The notes beneath the pieces were generated by a model. The model was not told the DNA's origin and made no database searches. It saw only the letters and a program-made list of their open reading frames with translations. Shown piece after piece: positions 1 through 7,234 of a DNA stretch of 21,284 nucleotides (its first letter is position 1; each line of letters starts with the position of its first letter). The position numbers and the translations under genes are program-made. This DNA comes from Thermoplasmata archaeon (GTDB lineage Archaea > Thermoplasmatota > Thermoplasmata > Thermoplasmatales > Thermoplasmataceae): assembly GCA_021850745.1 (NCBI GenBank), contig JAJZKX010000005.1:1-21284 (forward strand). The letters are read 5' to 3'.

Positions 1-800
1 TTCATGTCCTTGTTCTTCTTTGCAATCTCGTCCATGCCAATAATGGACATTGGGTTGCTCACGCCTACAGGCGGGGTATTTGCTGGGATCATAATCAATG
101 TGCCTTTTCCCTCAAGGCCTATTTCATAAAGGATATTCATCCACCTCAGCTGGAAAGCTGTAGGGTTGTTTGTGTACTGGTTTGCTGCATCAACCATCTT
201 CTGTGCGGCCTCAACCTCTGCCAGCGCAAGTGTAACCCTTGACCTTCTCTCCCTCTCTGCAGAAGCCTGCCTTGACATGGCTTCCTGGAGGTTCTGCGGC
301 ACAATAACATCCCTTATCTCCACAGACGAAACCTTGATTCCCCAGTTTTCTGTCTTCTCGTCAATAATTTCCCTGGCTGCTTCTCCTATTTTTTCCCTCT
401 CTGAGAGGACTTCATCGAAGGAACTCTTGCCAAGGACTTCCCTGAGGGTTGTCTGTGCGGAATAGTTTGTTGCGGCTGCATAATTTTCCACGTTCAGGAC
501 TGATTTCTGCGGGTCAATGATCTGGAAATACATGACTGCATCCACATTTATTGGAACATTATCCTTGGTGAATGTGCTCTCTGTCTTGAAGGAAACTACC
601 TGAATCCTCGTTGTCATGATTGACGACACTCTGCTTACAATGGGCCATACATAAATGACACCAGGGCCTTTTATCTGTGAAAATCTTCCTAGGGTAAAAA
701 CAGCTCCTCTCTCCCACTCCTTGAGTATATGAAGTCCGGAGAGCAGGATGAAGACAATTATCAGGAAGATAATTATTAGAGCTATATCTAGGCTGCTCAT
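1..800 (-). CDS. Stomatin/SPFH (band 7) membrane protein, C-terminus cut by window edge
   Basis: Open from ATG at 800 to the window edge with no stop; about 266 residues are visible. Residues 4-22 form one hydrophobic anchor. It is followed by the typical stomatin entry (KEWERGAVFTLGRF, then GPGVIYVWPIV) and the SPFH core, including TRIQVVSFKTES, TKDNVPINVDAVMYFQI, TTLREVLGKSSFDEVLSERE and WGIKVSSVEIRDVIVPQ. A charged, Ala-rich helix follows (SRQASAERERRSR, then LALAEVEAAQKM). In the family these proteins form oligomeric membrane microdomain scaffolds, often encoded beside an NfeD-like or membrane serine protease gene; any such partner would lie outside the window. The start is supported by a Shine-Dalgarno match GGTGATC (minus-strand reading of 806-812) six bases before the ATG and by A/T-rich TATA-like sequence at 821-844. 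Family assignment is strong; the cellular role is inferred. Confidence 0.93.
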   Translation of the reverse strand, partial: MSSLDIALIIIFLIIVFILLSGLHILKEWERGAVFTLGRFSQIKGPGVIYVWPIVSRVSSIMTTRIQVVSFKTESTFTKDNVPINVDAVMYFQIIDPQKSVLNVENYAAATNYSAQTTLREVLGKSSFDEVLSEREKIGEAAREIIDEKTENWGIKVSSVEIRDVIVPQNLQEAMSRQASAERERRSRVTLALAEVEAAQKMVDAANQYTNNPTAFQLRWMNILYEIGLEGKGTLIMIPANTPPVGVSNPMSIIGMDEIAKKNKDM

Positions 801-805
801 TCTAA

Positions 806-830
806 GATCACCGCAAGAGAATATAAAAAG
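806..830 (-). promoter_or_regulatory. Ribosome binding site and TATA-like element of the SPFH gene
   Basis: On the minus strand GGTGATC (806-812) is complementary to the archaeal 16S 3' end and sits six bases before the ATG at 800. CTTTTTATAT (821-830) is the nearest TATA-like element. A second A/T-rich candidate at 831-844 would leave room for a leader that contains the ribosome binding site, so it may be the one used. Confidence 0.5.
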
Positions 831-956
831 ATTTGTAAAATAGAATTGGTTGAATAAATAGGCGTAAACCCATTTTTCACGCAATATGCAGTTTCAGGAA
901 GTTGCCAAAAGCCCTATATTTTCAGGCTCTCCAGAAATAAGCTTGGATGAAATATG

Positions 957-978
957 TTTAAAAGGTATAGTATATACT
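957..978 (+). promoter_or_regulatory. TATA box and small palindrome before the phosphoribosyltransferase gene
   Basis: TTTAAAAGG (957-965) is a good archaeal TATA box centred about 31 bp before the ATG at 992, so the mRNA should have almost no leader. Between it and the start lies a perfect 10-bp palindrome AGTATATACT (969-978), placed where a repressor would block transcription. The operator role is inference only. Confidence 0.55.
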
Positions 979-991
979 GTATCGGTATTCA

Positions 992-1642
992 ATGGAGTTC
1001 AGAGCACATTTAGTATCATGGCCAGACATAGAAAAGTGGTGCAGCGCCATCAGGACGCAAGTGGTTGAGAATTTTTCACCAGAAGTAATCATTGGGCTTT
1101 CAAGAGGAGGCTTAGTGCCTTCCAGAATACTATCAGATTCACTTTGGATCAAGGATCTCCTTTCAATAAAGACAGAGCACTGGGGCATAACCGCAACAAA
1201 GAGCGGCCAGGCTGTGCTCAACGATCCGGGAAAACTCAACCTTAAGGGGAAGCGAATTCTCATCGTTGACGACATTACTGACACGGGGCAGAGCATGAAG
1301 CTTGCCTATGATTTTGTAAAGAGCCAGGAACCGGCTGACATCAAGACTGCAACAATGCTCCACATCACAAGGTCAGAATTTGTGCCCGACTTTTACGGGG
1401 AGCTTGTAGACCAGAACCAGTGGACATGGTTCATTTTCCCATGGAATGTGTATGAGGACCTCGACAACCTGCTAATGAAGGCCATGACAGCCAAGCTTAA
1501 CCTAGCTGGCATAAAGGCGCTCCTGAAGGAACAGTACGATCTGGACATAGCAAATGGCCATCTTGAAAGGGTGCTCAAGGACTTCGTAATATCCGGAAAG
1601 CTCAAAGAAGAATCACAGAATTACCTAAAGGTCCAAAAATAG
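992..1642 (+). CDS. Phosphoribosyltransferase family protein (COG2236-like)
   Basis: This 216-residue protein carries the type I phosphoribosyltransferase PRPP-binding motif RILIVDDITDTGQS at residues 88-101. Earlier, IIGLSRGGLVPSRILSD (about 33-49) supplies the conserved SRGG pyrophosphate loop. The fold matches archaeal COG2236 enzymes, which are related to hypoxanthine/xanthine-guanine phosphoribosyltransferases. The helical extension after about residue 150 fits that group better than classic Hpt. The expected reaction is transfer of ribose-5-phosphate from PRPP to a purine base in salvage; the substrate cannot be read from the sequence. The start at 992 is chosen because a TATA box lies 31 bp upstream and no ribosome binding site is visible, consistent with a near-leaderless transcript. 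The gene converges on carbamate kinase with only five bases between the stops. Confidence 0.88.
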   Translation: MEFRAHLVSWPDIEKWCSAIRTQVVENFSPEVIIGLSRGGLVPSRILSDSLWIKDLLSIKTEHWGITATKSGQAVLNDPGKLNLKGKRILIVDDITDTGQSMKLAYDFVKSQEPADIKTATMLHITRSEFVPDFYGELVDQNQWTWFIFPWNVYEDLDNLLMKAMTAKLNLAGIKALLKEQYDLDIANGHLERVLKDFVISGKLKEESQNYLKVQK

Positions 1643-1647
1643 CCGGA

Positions 1648-2577
1648 TCACTGTATTAGTGTTCCGGTTTCTCCCTCAATAACTTTTCCAGCATCATCTA
1701 GAGATCCTATTACTGCCTGCTTTCCTGTTGACCTGGCAAAGTCAAGTGCAGCCATAACCTTTGGTCCCATGCTTCCCTTTGGAAACATTCCGGATTCCAG
1801 TTCTTTTTCAAGGTCCTTTGCGCTGATTTTAGAAATAAGTTCCTGGTTTGGGTTACCATAATTCCTGTACACACCGTTTACATCAGTAAGAATCACGAAC
1901 CTGTCCACTTCAAGTATCCTCGCCAGTAGAGATGAAGCAAGGTCTTTGTCTATGACTGCATCCACTCCCATATAGCCTCTCTGCGACTTCACAACAGGTA
2001 TTCCGCCGCCTCCTGTGCAAATTGGCATGAAACCATCATTGAGGCAGTTGAATATGGCAGAACGCTCAACTATATCCATTGGCACTGGGGACGGTACTAT
2101 TCTCCTGTATCCCTTGTTGGGTTCCTCCTTCATCTGCCACTTCCTGGTTTCCATGAGGTGATCAGCTGTTTCCCTGTCATAGTAAGGGCCAATTGGCTTT
2201 GAAGGGTTGATGAATGCCGGGTCATCCTTATCCACGACGGTCCTGGTGAGTATCACGGAAGCCTCTTTCATAAGGCCATGTTTCAGCTTAACACTGTCAT
2301 AGGCCTCTGCAAGGATTTCCCCAATGAGGCCCTGGGACATTGCACCGCACGCATGAAGCGGCATTGGCTTTGTCACCTTCTGGGATGTTTCGTTCTGCAG
2401 GAGGATGTTTCCAACCTGTGGCCCGTTTCCATGTGTGATGATAACATTGTTGTCAAGTATTATGCCTGCAATCCTCTCAAATGCCTCTGTGGCCCTCCTA
2501 AGCTGGGAGTCAAAAGTGCTATCATCTCCATTTCTCAAAAGGGCATTTCCCCCGAAGGCAATGAGGATCTTCTTCAT
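1648..2577 (-). CDS. arcC: Carbamate kinase
   Basis: The protein has 309 residues, the normal length for carbamate kinase of the amino acid kinase fold. Visible motifs are the N-terminal ILIAFGGNAL, the THGNGPQVGN glycine-rich loop near residues 48-57, the PIGPYY segment, GGGGIPVV (about 187-194), GVDAVIDKDLASSLLA, FVILTDVNGVY, and the C-terminal FPKGSMGPKVMAALDF. It interconverts carbamoyl phosphate plus ADP with ATP, ammonia and CO2, usually at the end of arginine or agmatine deimination or purine degradation. No arginine deiminase or catabolic carbamoyltransferase is in the window. The only other carbamoyl phosphate genes here are carAB, 3.6 kb away on the other strand. The start is supported by GGTGAT six bases before the ATG and by a TATA box at 2617-2625. 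Confidence 0.95.
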   Translation of the reverse strand: MKKILIAFGGNALLRNGDDSTFDSQLRRATEAFERIAGIILDNNVIITHGNGPQVGNILLQNETSQKVTKPMPLHACGAMSQGLIGEILAEAYDSVKLKHGLMKEASVILTRTVVDKDDPAFINPSKPIGPYYDRETADHLMETRKWQMKEEPNKGYRRIVPSPVPMDIVERSAIFNCLNDGFMPICTGGGGIPVVKSQRGYMGVDAVIDKDLASSLLARILEVDRFVILTDVNGVYRNYGNPNQELISKISAKDLEKELESGMFPKGSMGPKVMAALDFARSTGKQAVIGSLDDAGKVIEGETGTLIQ

Positions 2578-2616
2578 GAAATCACCAGAATTTCAGGTGT
2601 ATGCCATTCCTATCCA

Positions 2617-2625
2617 TTATATAAT
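2617..2625 (-). promoter_or_regulatory. TATA box of the carbamate kinase gene
   Basis: The A/T block read as ATTATATAA on the minus strand is centred about 44 bp before the arcC ATG, predicting a leader of roughly 15-20 nt that includes the GGTGAT ribosome binding site. Confidence 0.55.
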
Positions 2626-2726
2626 TTCACTCCCTGTTATTATCAAGGATATTTCGAACTGTTTCACTTCTGAATTATTCGCGAATAAAGCGAAAAGCAA
2701 TTCTTGAATGAAGTGCTTCCCTTTTC

Positions 2727-3542
2727 ATGAAACTCGTAATAGCGCACACCCCAGACCCGGACGATTCCTTCATGTTTTACGCAATGTTCGAGAAGAAGAT
2801 ACCCTGTGCCTTTGAATACGACCAGGTTGTAAAAGACATAGAGACACTCAATAAAGAAGCACCAGGAGAGCTCTACGATGTAACTGCAATATCCGCAAAT
2901 GGTTACGCCAAGGTGCATGATAAGTATTACCTCACAACCTCGGGAGCAAGCTTTGGCCTCAGTTATGGGCCAGCCGTTGTGGCCAGGAAGAATGTTGACC
3001 TTTCAAAGGCAGTTATTGCTGTCCCGGGAAAATTCACTTCCGCCTACCTGCTGTACAAGATGTTCGGCCCGGAACCCAAAGAATTCAGGGAGGTAAGGTT
3101 CGACAAGATCCCTGAGGCGGTGCTTTCAGGGGAAGTTGATGCTGGCATTCTCATACATGATGAGCAGCTAACTTTCCAGGACAAGGGGCTCATCAAGGTG
3201 CTTGACCTGTATGAGAAGTGGAAGGAATACGCAGGCGACCTGCCGATTCCACTTGGCTTCAATGCAATCAAGAAATCCCTTGGAAAGGATGTTGCAATGA
3301 AGTACAAGAAGGATTTCGAGGATTCAATCAAATACTCCATGGACAACGAGGATGCTGCAGTGAGGTATTCCCTCAAGTATGCCAGGTACGCTGACATGGA
3401 GCTTGAGAGAAAATTCATCAGAATGTATGTGAACCCACTGTCAATAGACTTTGGGGAAAAGGGAAGAAAGGCTCTGGAACTCTACTACAAGAGGGCAGCA
3501 AGCATGAAGCTCATAGAACCCTTCAACCTGGAAATCATCTAA
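2727..3542 (+). CDS. mqnD: 1,4-dihydroxy-6-naphthoate synthase (MqnD-like), menaquinone biosynthesis
   Basis: A 271-residue protein of the MqnA/MqnD periplasmic-binding-protein fold. The N-terminus IAHTPDPDDSFMFYAMF is the hallmark S/TPxPxDxFxF start of MqnD. Other matching segments are YDVTAISANGYAKVHDKYYLTTSGASFG, GPAVVARK, IAVPGKFTSAYLL, AGILIHDEQLTFQDKGL and DLPIPLGFNAIKK. In the futalosine pathway MqnD converts cyclic de-hypoxanthinyl futalosine into 1,4-dihydroxy-6-naphthoate, a step toward the menaquinone-type quinones that Thermoplasmatales use in respiration. No mqnA, mqnB or mqnC is visible, so the pathway genes are dispersed or partly replaced. It is divergent from arcC across a 149-bp spacer. 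No convincing ribosome binding site precedes the ATG; GAATAAAG near 2680 is only a weak TATA candidate. A GC-rich hairpin lies just after the stop. Confidence 0.88.
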   Translation: MKLVIAHTPDPDDSFMFYAMFEKKIPCAFEYDQVVKDIETLNKEAPGELYDVTAISANGYAKVHDKYYLTTSGASFGLSYGPAVVARKNVDLSKAVIAVPGKFTSAYLLYKMFGPEPKEFREVRFDKIPEAVLSGEVDAGILIHDEQLTFQDKGLIKVLDLYEKWKEYAGDLPIPLGFNAIKKSLGKDVAMKYKKDFEDSIKYSMDNEDAAVRYSLKYARYADMELERKFIRMYVNPLSIDFGEKGRKALELYYKRAASMKLIEPFNLEII

Positions 3543-3574
3543 ACCGGTTCTAACTTTAGGGGAACCTGAACAAA

Positions 3575-3593
3575 GGTGCCTCTCTGAGGCACC
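3575..3593 (+). terminator. GC-rich hairpin after mqnD
   Basis: GGTGCCTC (3575-3582) and GAGGCACC (3586-3593) form a perfect 8-bp stem closed by the trinucleotide TCT, 33 bases after the mqnD stop. Only a weak T-containing tail follows (AAATTTCATT), so it may be a 3'-end stability or pausing element rather than a classical terminator. Confidence 0.5.
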
Positions 3594-3761
3594 CCAAATT
3601 TCATTCTGCCTCCTTCATGCGGATTGCCCCAACTTTCTCATCGAGCATCAACACTGGATGTTGGCACAACTAATGCCTCTCCAGGGCAAATGGCAATTTC
3701 CGGTTATTCCCGATACAATGCAAAAAAGTCCACTGGAAACACTTTTCTGAGGGAATGGTGA

Positions 3762-3771
3762 AATTTAAACC
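3762..3771 (+). promoter_or_regulatory. TATA box of kbl
   Basis: AATTTAAACC is preceded by a purine-rich GTGA that could act as a BRE. Its centre is about 24 bp before GTG 3791 and 33 bp before GTG 3800. It lies inside the longer reading frame that opens at ATG 3755, which argues that this upstream ATG is not transcribed and not the start. Confidence 0.6.
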
Positions 3772-3790
3772 ATTTCCATGCATTAATGCA

Positions 3791-4984
3791 GTGATAAATG
3801 TGACTTCTTTACAATGGGTGAGGGATGAAATAAAGGCGATGAAGGATGCAGGAAGATTTGTTCCCATTAAGGTTCTACAATCGCCGCAAGGCGCTTGGGT
3901 CAAGATAGAGGGCAACAGGGTCCTTAACATGTGTTCCAATAATTACCTAGGGCTGGCAAACCATCCGGAGGTAAAGAAAGCTGCAATAGATGCGATTGAG
4001 GAATTCGGCGTCGGCGCAGGCGCTGTAAGGTCCATTGCAGGCACAAATGAAATCCATTTCAGGCTGGAGGAGAAGGTAGCAAAATTCAAGCATATGGAAG
4101 CAGCCCTTGTCTATCAGGGCGGCCTTCTAGCGAATTCCGGCACAATACCATCGCTCGTAAGCAAGGAAGATTATGCCCTTAGCGAAGAACTGAATCACGC
4201 AAGCATCATAGATGGCGTCAGGTTGAGTGGCGCCCAGAGGGGGGTCTATAAACACCTGAACATGGCAGATCTTGAAGCAAAACTGGAGGAGAATGTGAAA
4301 AAATACAGGCGTTCGCTTGTCATATCCGATGGGGTTTTCTCAATGGATGGCGATCTTGCTCCGCTTCCTGAAATTGTGGAATTAGCCGAGAAATACGGGG
4401 CAATGAGCTATGTGGACGATGCCCATGGAGAAGGTGTGCTGGGGGACCACGGGAGAGGAATCTGCGACCATTTCGGGGTTTCTGACAGGATAGATGTAGA
4501 AATGGGCACATTCTCCAAGGCTATCGGTTCAATGGGGGGCTTTGTGGCAGGATCAGAGGACCTTATTGAATACCTCAAGCGGAAAGCCAGGCCATTCCTT
4601 TTCAGCAGTGGCCTGAACCCAGGGGACACTGCTGCTGTGCTAAAGTCCATAGAGATAATGGAGAAGGACGACTCGCTGCTGAAAAAGCTCTGGGATAATG
4701 CCAGGTTCCTCAGGGAGAAGCTAAACGAAATAGGCTTCAATACTGGAAACACCAAGACACCAATCACTCCAGTCATGGTTGGTGACGAGAAAAAGACCCT
4801 CGAACTCAGCAGGCTTCTATATGAAGAGGAGAAAGTGTTTGCATCTCCAATTGTCTACCCAACAGTGGCACTTGGAGCTGCACGAATCAGGCTGATGCCT
4901 TCTGCTGTCCATTCGAAGGATGACATCAACTACACGATAGAGGCATTCCGCAAGTCAGGCAGGAAGCTTGGGCTCATCAAGTGA
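3791..4984 (+). CDS. kbl: Glycine C-acetyltransferase (2-amino-3-ketobutyrate CoA ligase)
   Basis: A PLP-dependent alpha-oxoamine synthase of 397 residues from this start. Key segments are VLNMCSNNYLGLANHP, GVGAGAVRSIAGTNEIH, SEELNHASIIDGVRLSGA, SDGVFSMDGDLAPLPEI, YVDDAHGEGVLG and the Schiff-base loop MGTFSKAIGSMGG with Lys243. The C-terminal PTVALGAARIRLMPSAVHSKDDI also matches archaeal Kbl closely. The enzyme cleaves 2-amino-3-oxobutanoate with CoA to glycine and acetyl-CoA, after threonine dehydrogenase; no dehydrogenase gene is visible here. BioF is a relative, but the overall match favours Kbl. The frame stays open back to ATG 3755, yet a TATA box overlaps that stretch and the family N-terminus begins near TSLQWVRDEI, so GTG 3791 (or GTG 3800) is preferred. 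Confidence 0.92.
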   Translation: MINVTSLQWVRDEIKAMKDAGRFVPIKVLQSPQGAWVKIEGNRVLNMCSNNYLGLANHPEVKKAAIDAIEEFGVGAGAVRSIAGTNEIHFRLEEKVAKFKHMEAALVYQGGLLANSGTIPSLVSKEDYALSEELNHASIIDGVRLSGAQRGVYKHLNMADLEAKLEENVKKYRRSLVISDGVFSMDGDLAPLPEIVELAEKYGAMSYVDDAHGEGVLGDHGRGICDHFGVSDRIDVEMGTFSKAIGSMGGFVAGSEDLIEYLKRKARPFLFSSGLNPGDTAAVLKSIEIMEKDDSLLKKLWDNARFLREKLNEIGFNTGNTKTPITPVMVGDEKKTLELSRLLYEEEKVFASPIVYPTVALGAARIRLMPSAVHSKDDINYTIEAFRKSGRKLGLIK

Positions 4985-5016
4985 TTGTGAATGTTCTTTC
5001 CGCCCCCTACACTTCC

Positions 5017-5024
5017 TTTTTTTT
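5017..5024 (+). terminator. Oligo-T terminator after kbl
   Basis: An uninterrupted run of eight T residues lies 33 bases after the kbl stop and before the next TATA box. Oligo-T tracts are the usual archaeal termination signal. The flanking CC and AAGG give it a short symmetric frame but no real hairpin. Confidence 0.6.
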
Positions 5025-5063
5025 AAGGCCGCAGGCAACAAGTTCGCAGTTAAGATTCAAATC

Positions 5064-5071
5064 CTATATAC
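5064..5071 (+). promoter_or_regulatory. TATA box of the Cys-rich small gene and sfsA
   Basis: CTATATAC is centred about 25 bp before ATG 5093, the expected spacing for a leaderless archaeal transcript that starts on the ATG. Confidence 0.6.
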
Positions 5072-5092
5072 ATAGAAACAATCCTGTAAACT

Positions 5093-5218
5093 ATGTGCAT
5101 TTTTTGCAAGTTAGAAATAGGCAGCCCGACGTGTGAATGCGAATGCGAGGTAGAGGAAGGCCAGAAATATTGCCCCGAGTGCCAGCACACGCTGATGTCT
5201 TCACCTTCAAAGTCCTAG
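5093..5218 (+). CDS. Small Cys-rich putative zinc-binding protein (41 aa)
   Basis: The frame ATG 5093 to TAG 5216-5218 encodes 41 residues. It begins MCIFCKLEIG, continues with CECECEVEEG, then KYCPECQHTL. Cysteines fall at 2, 5, 14, 16, 18, 27 and 30, with a histidine at 32: an N-terminal CxxC, a central CxCxC and a C-terminal CPEC knuckle. This looks like a miniature zinc ribbon with an unusual extra Cys cluster. The TATA box at 5064-5071 sits exactly right for a leaderless mRNA starting on this ATG, which is the main evidence that it is a real gene. sfsA starts 15 bases after its stop and has no promoter of its own that I can see, so the two are probably cotranscribed. I do not recognise the family; DNA, RNA or protein binding are all possible. 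Confidence 0.7.
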   Translation: MCIFCKLEIGSPTCECECEVEEGQKYCPECQHTLMSSPSKS

Positions 5219-5233
5219 GATGCCAAGTGCGAA

Positions 5234-5929
5234 ATGGCGGGATTGGAGGAAATCATCCAGGTTCCAAGAATTGGGGAGACCCTTTACAGCTTTTCTGAAG
5301 CGCTTGTAAAGGGCACTGTCATAGACAGGCCAAACCGGTTTCTTGTCAATGTAGGTTTTAATGGAAACATTGTCGCTTGTCATCTCCACGACCCGGGTCG
5401 CCTCCGTGAGCTGATTTTTCCCGGTAACAAAGTTCTTATCAGGAATACAAAAGGCATCAGGACATCCCACTCAGTCACCGCTGCCCTCGACGGCAATGAC
5501 TGGATACTTACCGACACCAGGGTACACTCCCAGATTGCATCCAGGTTCCTCCCTGTAGGCATAAGGAAGGAGGTGGCGGTCGGAAACCACAGGATTGATT
5601 TCCAGTGGCAGGATACTCTCATTGAGGTCAAGGGTTGCACCATGCTGAGGAACAATGCAGCTACATTCCCTGATGCTCCCACTAAGAGGGGAAGGGAGCA
5701 TCTGGAACTACTGAGGAGGCACCTTGCCAATGGAGGCAAGTCCGGGCTCATTGTCCTTGCATTCCGGAAATCCGCCAAATGCTTCGTTCCAAACAGCGAG
5801 ACAGACCCTGACTTCTCCAGGGAATTCTATGGTGCATTGAACGATGGCGTTGAAGTTTTCATCCCCCGCCTTTTCTTTGAAGATGGAAATATCAAGTTTG
5901 GCGGCCCTATTGGCGTATGCAGGCATTGA
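5234..5929 (+). CDS. sfsA: SfsA family protein (sugar fermentation stimulation protein homologue)
   Basis: The 231-residue protein matches SfsA across its length: LVKGTVIDRPNRFLVNV, VACHLHDPGRLRELIFPGN, SHSVTAALDGNDWILTDTRVHS, the RKEVAVGNHRIDFQW and LIEVKGCTM core, FPDAPTKRGREHLELL, GLIVLAFR and DPDFSREFYGALNDGVEVF. The N-terminal part resembles an OB fold. The second part, with acidic D and E-x-K residues (RIDFQW and IEVKG), resembles restriction-endonuclease-like nuclease folds, so a nucleic-acid role is more plausible than the historical sugar-fermentation name. The N-terminus is some 16 residues longer than the conserved region and could start further in. Downstream of the Cys-rich small gene, with which it probably shares a promoter. 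Confidence 0.9.
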   Translation: MAGLEEIIQVPRIGETLYSFSEALVKGTVIDRPNRFLVNVGFNGNIVACHLHDPGRLRELIFPGNKVLIRNTKGIRTSHSVTAALDGNDWILTDTRVHSQIASRFLPVGIRKEVAVGNHRIDFQWQDTLIEVKGCTMLRNNAATFPDAPTKRGREHLELLRRHLANGGKSGLIVLAFRKSAKCFVPNSETDPDFSREFYGALNDGVEVFIPRLFFEDGNIKFGGPIGVCRH

Positions 5930-6140
5930 TAAAACCTCAGATTTCAAAAGGGGTCCAACAAATTGGGCCAGTTTTTAGGAGATAGCTTAGCAAAATGGTT
6001 TTATCTGACTCTTGTATCTTCAAGCCCGAACAGTCTTGGAATACGGAACCGGAAATGGAGTTTGGAGCGCAGTATTTCCGTCCGGTTTATTTGTTTTGAT
6101 ACCAGGATGCAAAACAGTCAAGTTGATTTTCATGAAATCC
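5930..6140 (+). other. Non-coding spacer between sfsA and carA
   Basis: No convincing gene. A 64-codon frame at 5963-6157 lacks a ribosome binding site, resembles no family I know and runs through the carA TATA box. An imperfect inverted repeat, CGGAAAT (6050-6056) with ATTTCCG (6074-6080) and a 17-base spacer, is the only visible structure. Confidence 0.4.
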
Positions 6141-6144
6141 AGTT

Positions 6145-6155
6145 TGAATATATGT
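6145..6155 (+). promoter_or_regulatory. TATA box of the carA-carB-nth operon
   Basis: TGAATATATGT is centred about 34 bp before the carA ATG, giving a leader of about 8 nt. No other promoter-like sequence is evident in the next 5 kb of closely packed genes. Confidence 0.5.
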
Positions 6156-6184
6156 AAGGAAAGGAAGTCCGTGGGGGCAATGAA

Positions 6185-7234
6185 ATGAACAGGTACTTGA
6201 TCCTTGAGGATGGGACGGTCCTCAAGGGAGTGGCATTTGGCTACGCCGGGGATTCCTATGGTGAAATTGTTTTCACAACCTCCATGACAGGATACCTGGA
6301 GTCCATAACTGACCCGTCCTACAGGAACCAGATTCTCACCTTTGCAAGCCCTACCGTGGCAAATTACCCCCTGAGAATGGGTTTATTTGAAAGCGATTCA
6401 GTGCAGGTGGCGGGAGTGGTTGCAAGAGATGCGCACGCGAAGCTTGTCATAGACCAGAGCTGGCTCTATTTTAACCAGTTGCTGGAGGAGCATAAGGTAC
6501 CTGGCATAGACCTGGTGGACACAAGGCTCCTGGTGAGAAAGATAAGGGAAAAGGGCGTGATGCGTGCATACATGTCCTCTTCACCTGAAGTCCCTGGGGA
6601 ATTTCCGGACCCAATGGACGAGGATGTGGTTGCAAAGGTCAGCTGCTCGGAACCTTATCATGTCAAGGGCGAGAGCGGGCACAGGGTTCTTTTTATTGAC
6701 GTGGGGGCTAAGAAGAGCCTGGTGAAGGAACTGTCAATGCTTGCAGATCTATATGTTGTGCCATACAACTCGGACTTTGACAGGATTGAATACGATTACG
6801 ATTCAATCTTTATCTCCAATGGCCCGGGAGATCCTTCCCACCAGTCACTTTCAAAGGTTGCAGATTTTATCAGAAAGCGGTCAGTGGACACCCACATCTA
6901 TGGGGTTTGCCTTGGGCACCAGCTCATTTCCCTTGCACTTGGAGGGAAGACCATGAAGATGAAGTTTGGGCACAGGGGCTCAAACCATGCAGTCACGGAC
7001 GGAAAGAGGATATTCATCACAACCCATAACCACGGGTATGCCGTTGACAGGGACTCCCTAGAAAACACTGGCCTCATGGTTACACAGTGGGACATCAATG
7101 ATGGCAGTGTTGAGATGGTCCGGCACGAGGAAAAGCCTATATTCAGTGTCCAGTACCATCCAGAAGCCTCTCCCGGGCCAAGGGACGCGAAATGGTTCTT
7201 TGAGGACATCAGGAAGGATCTGGGGGTGCGCTGA
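6185..7234 (+). CDS. carA: Carbamoyl-phosphate synthase small (glutaminase) subunit
   Basis: This 349-residue subunit has the CPSase small-chain N-terminal domain (about 1-130), with the typical LEDGTVLKGVAFG, GEIVFTTSMTGYLESITDPSY and DTRLLVRKIREKGVM. A class I glutamine amidotransferase domain follows (about 165-349). The catalytic triad is visible: Cys242 in YGVCLGHQ, then His325 and Glu327 in VQYHPEA. SNGPGDPS is the oxyanion loop. It releases ammonia from glutamine for CarB. The TGA stop overlaps the carB ATG by one base (TGATG at 7232-7236), implying translational coupling and equal stoichiometry. Slightly shorter than the E. coli protein (382), which is common in archaea. Confidence 0.97.
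   Translation: MNRYLILEDGTVLKGVAFGYAGDSYGEIVFTTSMTGYLESITDPSYRNQILTFASPTVANYPLRMGLFESDSVQVAGVVARDAHAKLVIDQSWLYFNQLLEEHKVPGIDLVDTRLLVRKIREKGVMRAYMSSSPEVPGEFPDPMDEDVVAKVSCSEPYHVKGESGHRVLFIDVGAKKSLVKELSMLADLYVVPYNSDFDRIEYDYDSIFISNGPGDPSHQSLSKVADFIRKRSVDTHIYGVCLGHQLISLALGGKTMKMKFGHRGSNHAVTDGKRIFITTHNHGYAVDRDSLENTGLMVTQWDINDGSVEMVRHEEKPIFSVQYHPEASPGPRDAKWFFEDIRKDLGVR

Noticed and set aside
166..465. 99-codon open frame on the + strand
   Set aside because: It is antisense to the SPFH gene, whose minus-strand translation matches the family throughout; the + frame has no recognisable domain.
3755..3790. Upstream ATG start for kbl
   Set aside because: A TATA box overlaps this stretch and the extra residues are not part of the family N-terminus.
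6050..6080. CGGAAAT/ATTTCCG inverted repeat as a carAB attenuator
   Set aside because: Only 7-bp arms with a 17-base spacer, located upstream of the carA TATA box and therefore not transcribed from it.
5963..6157. 64-codon frame upstream of carA
   Set aside because: No ribosome binding site, no suitable TATA box, no family resemblance, and it runs through the carA TATA box.
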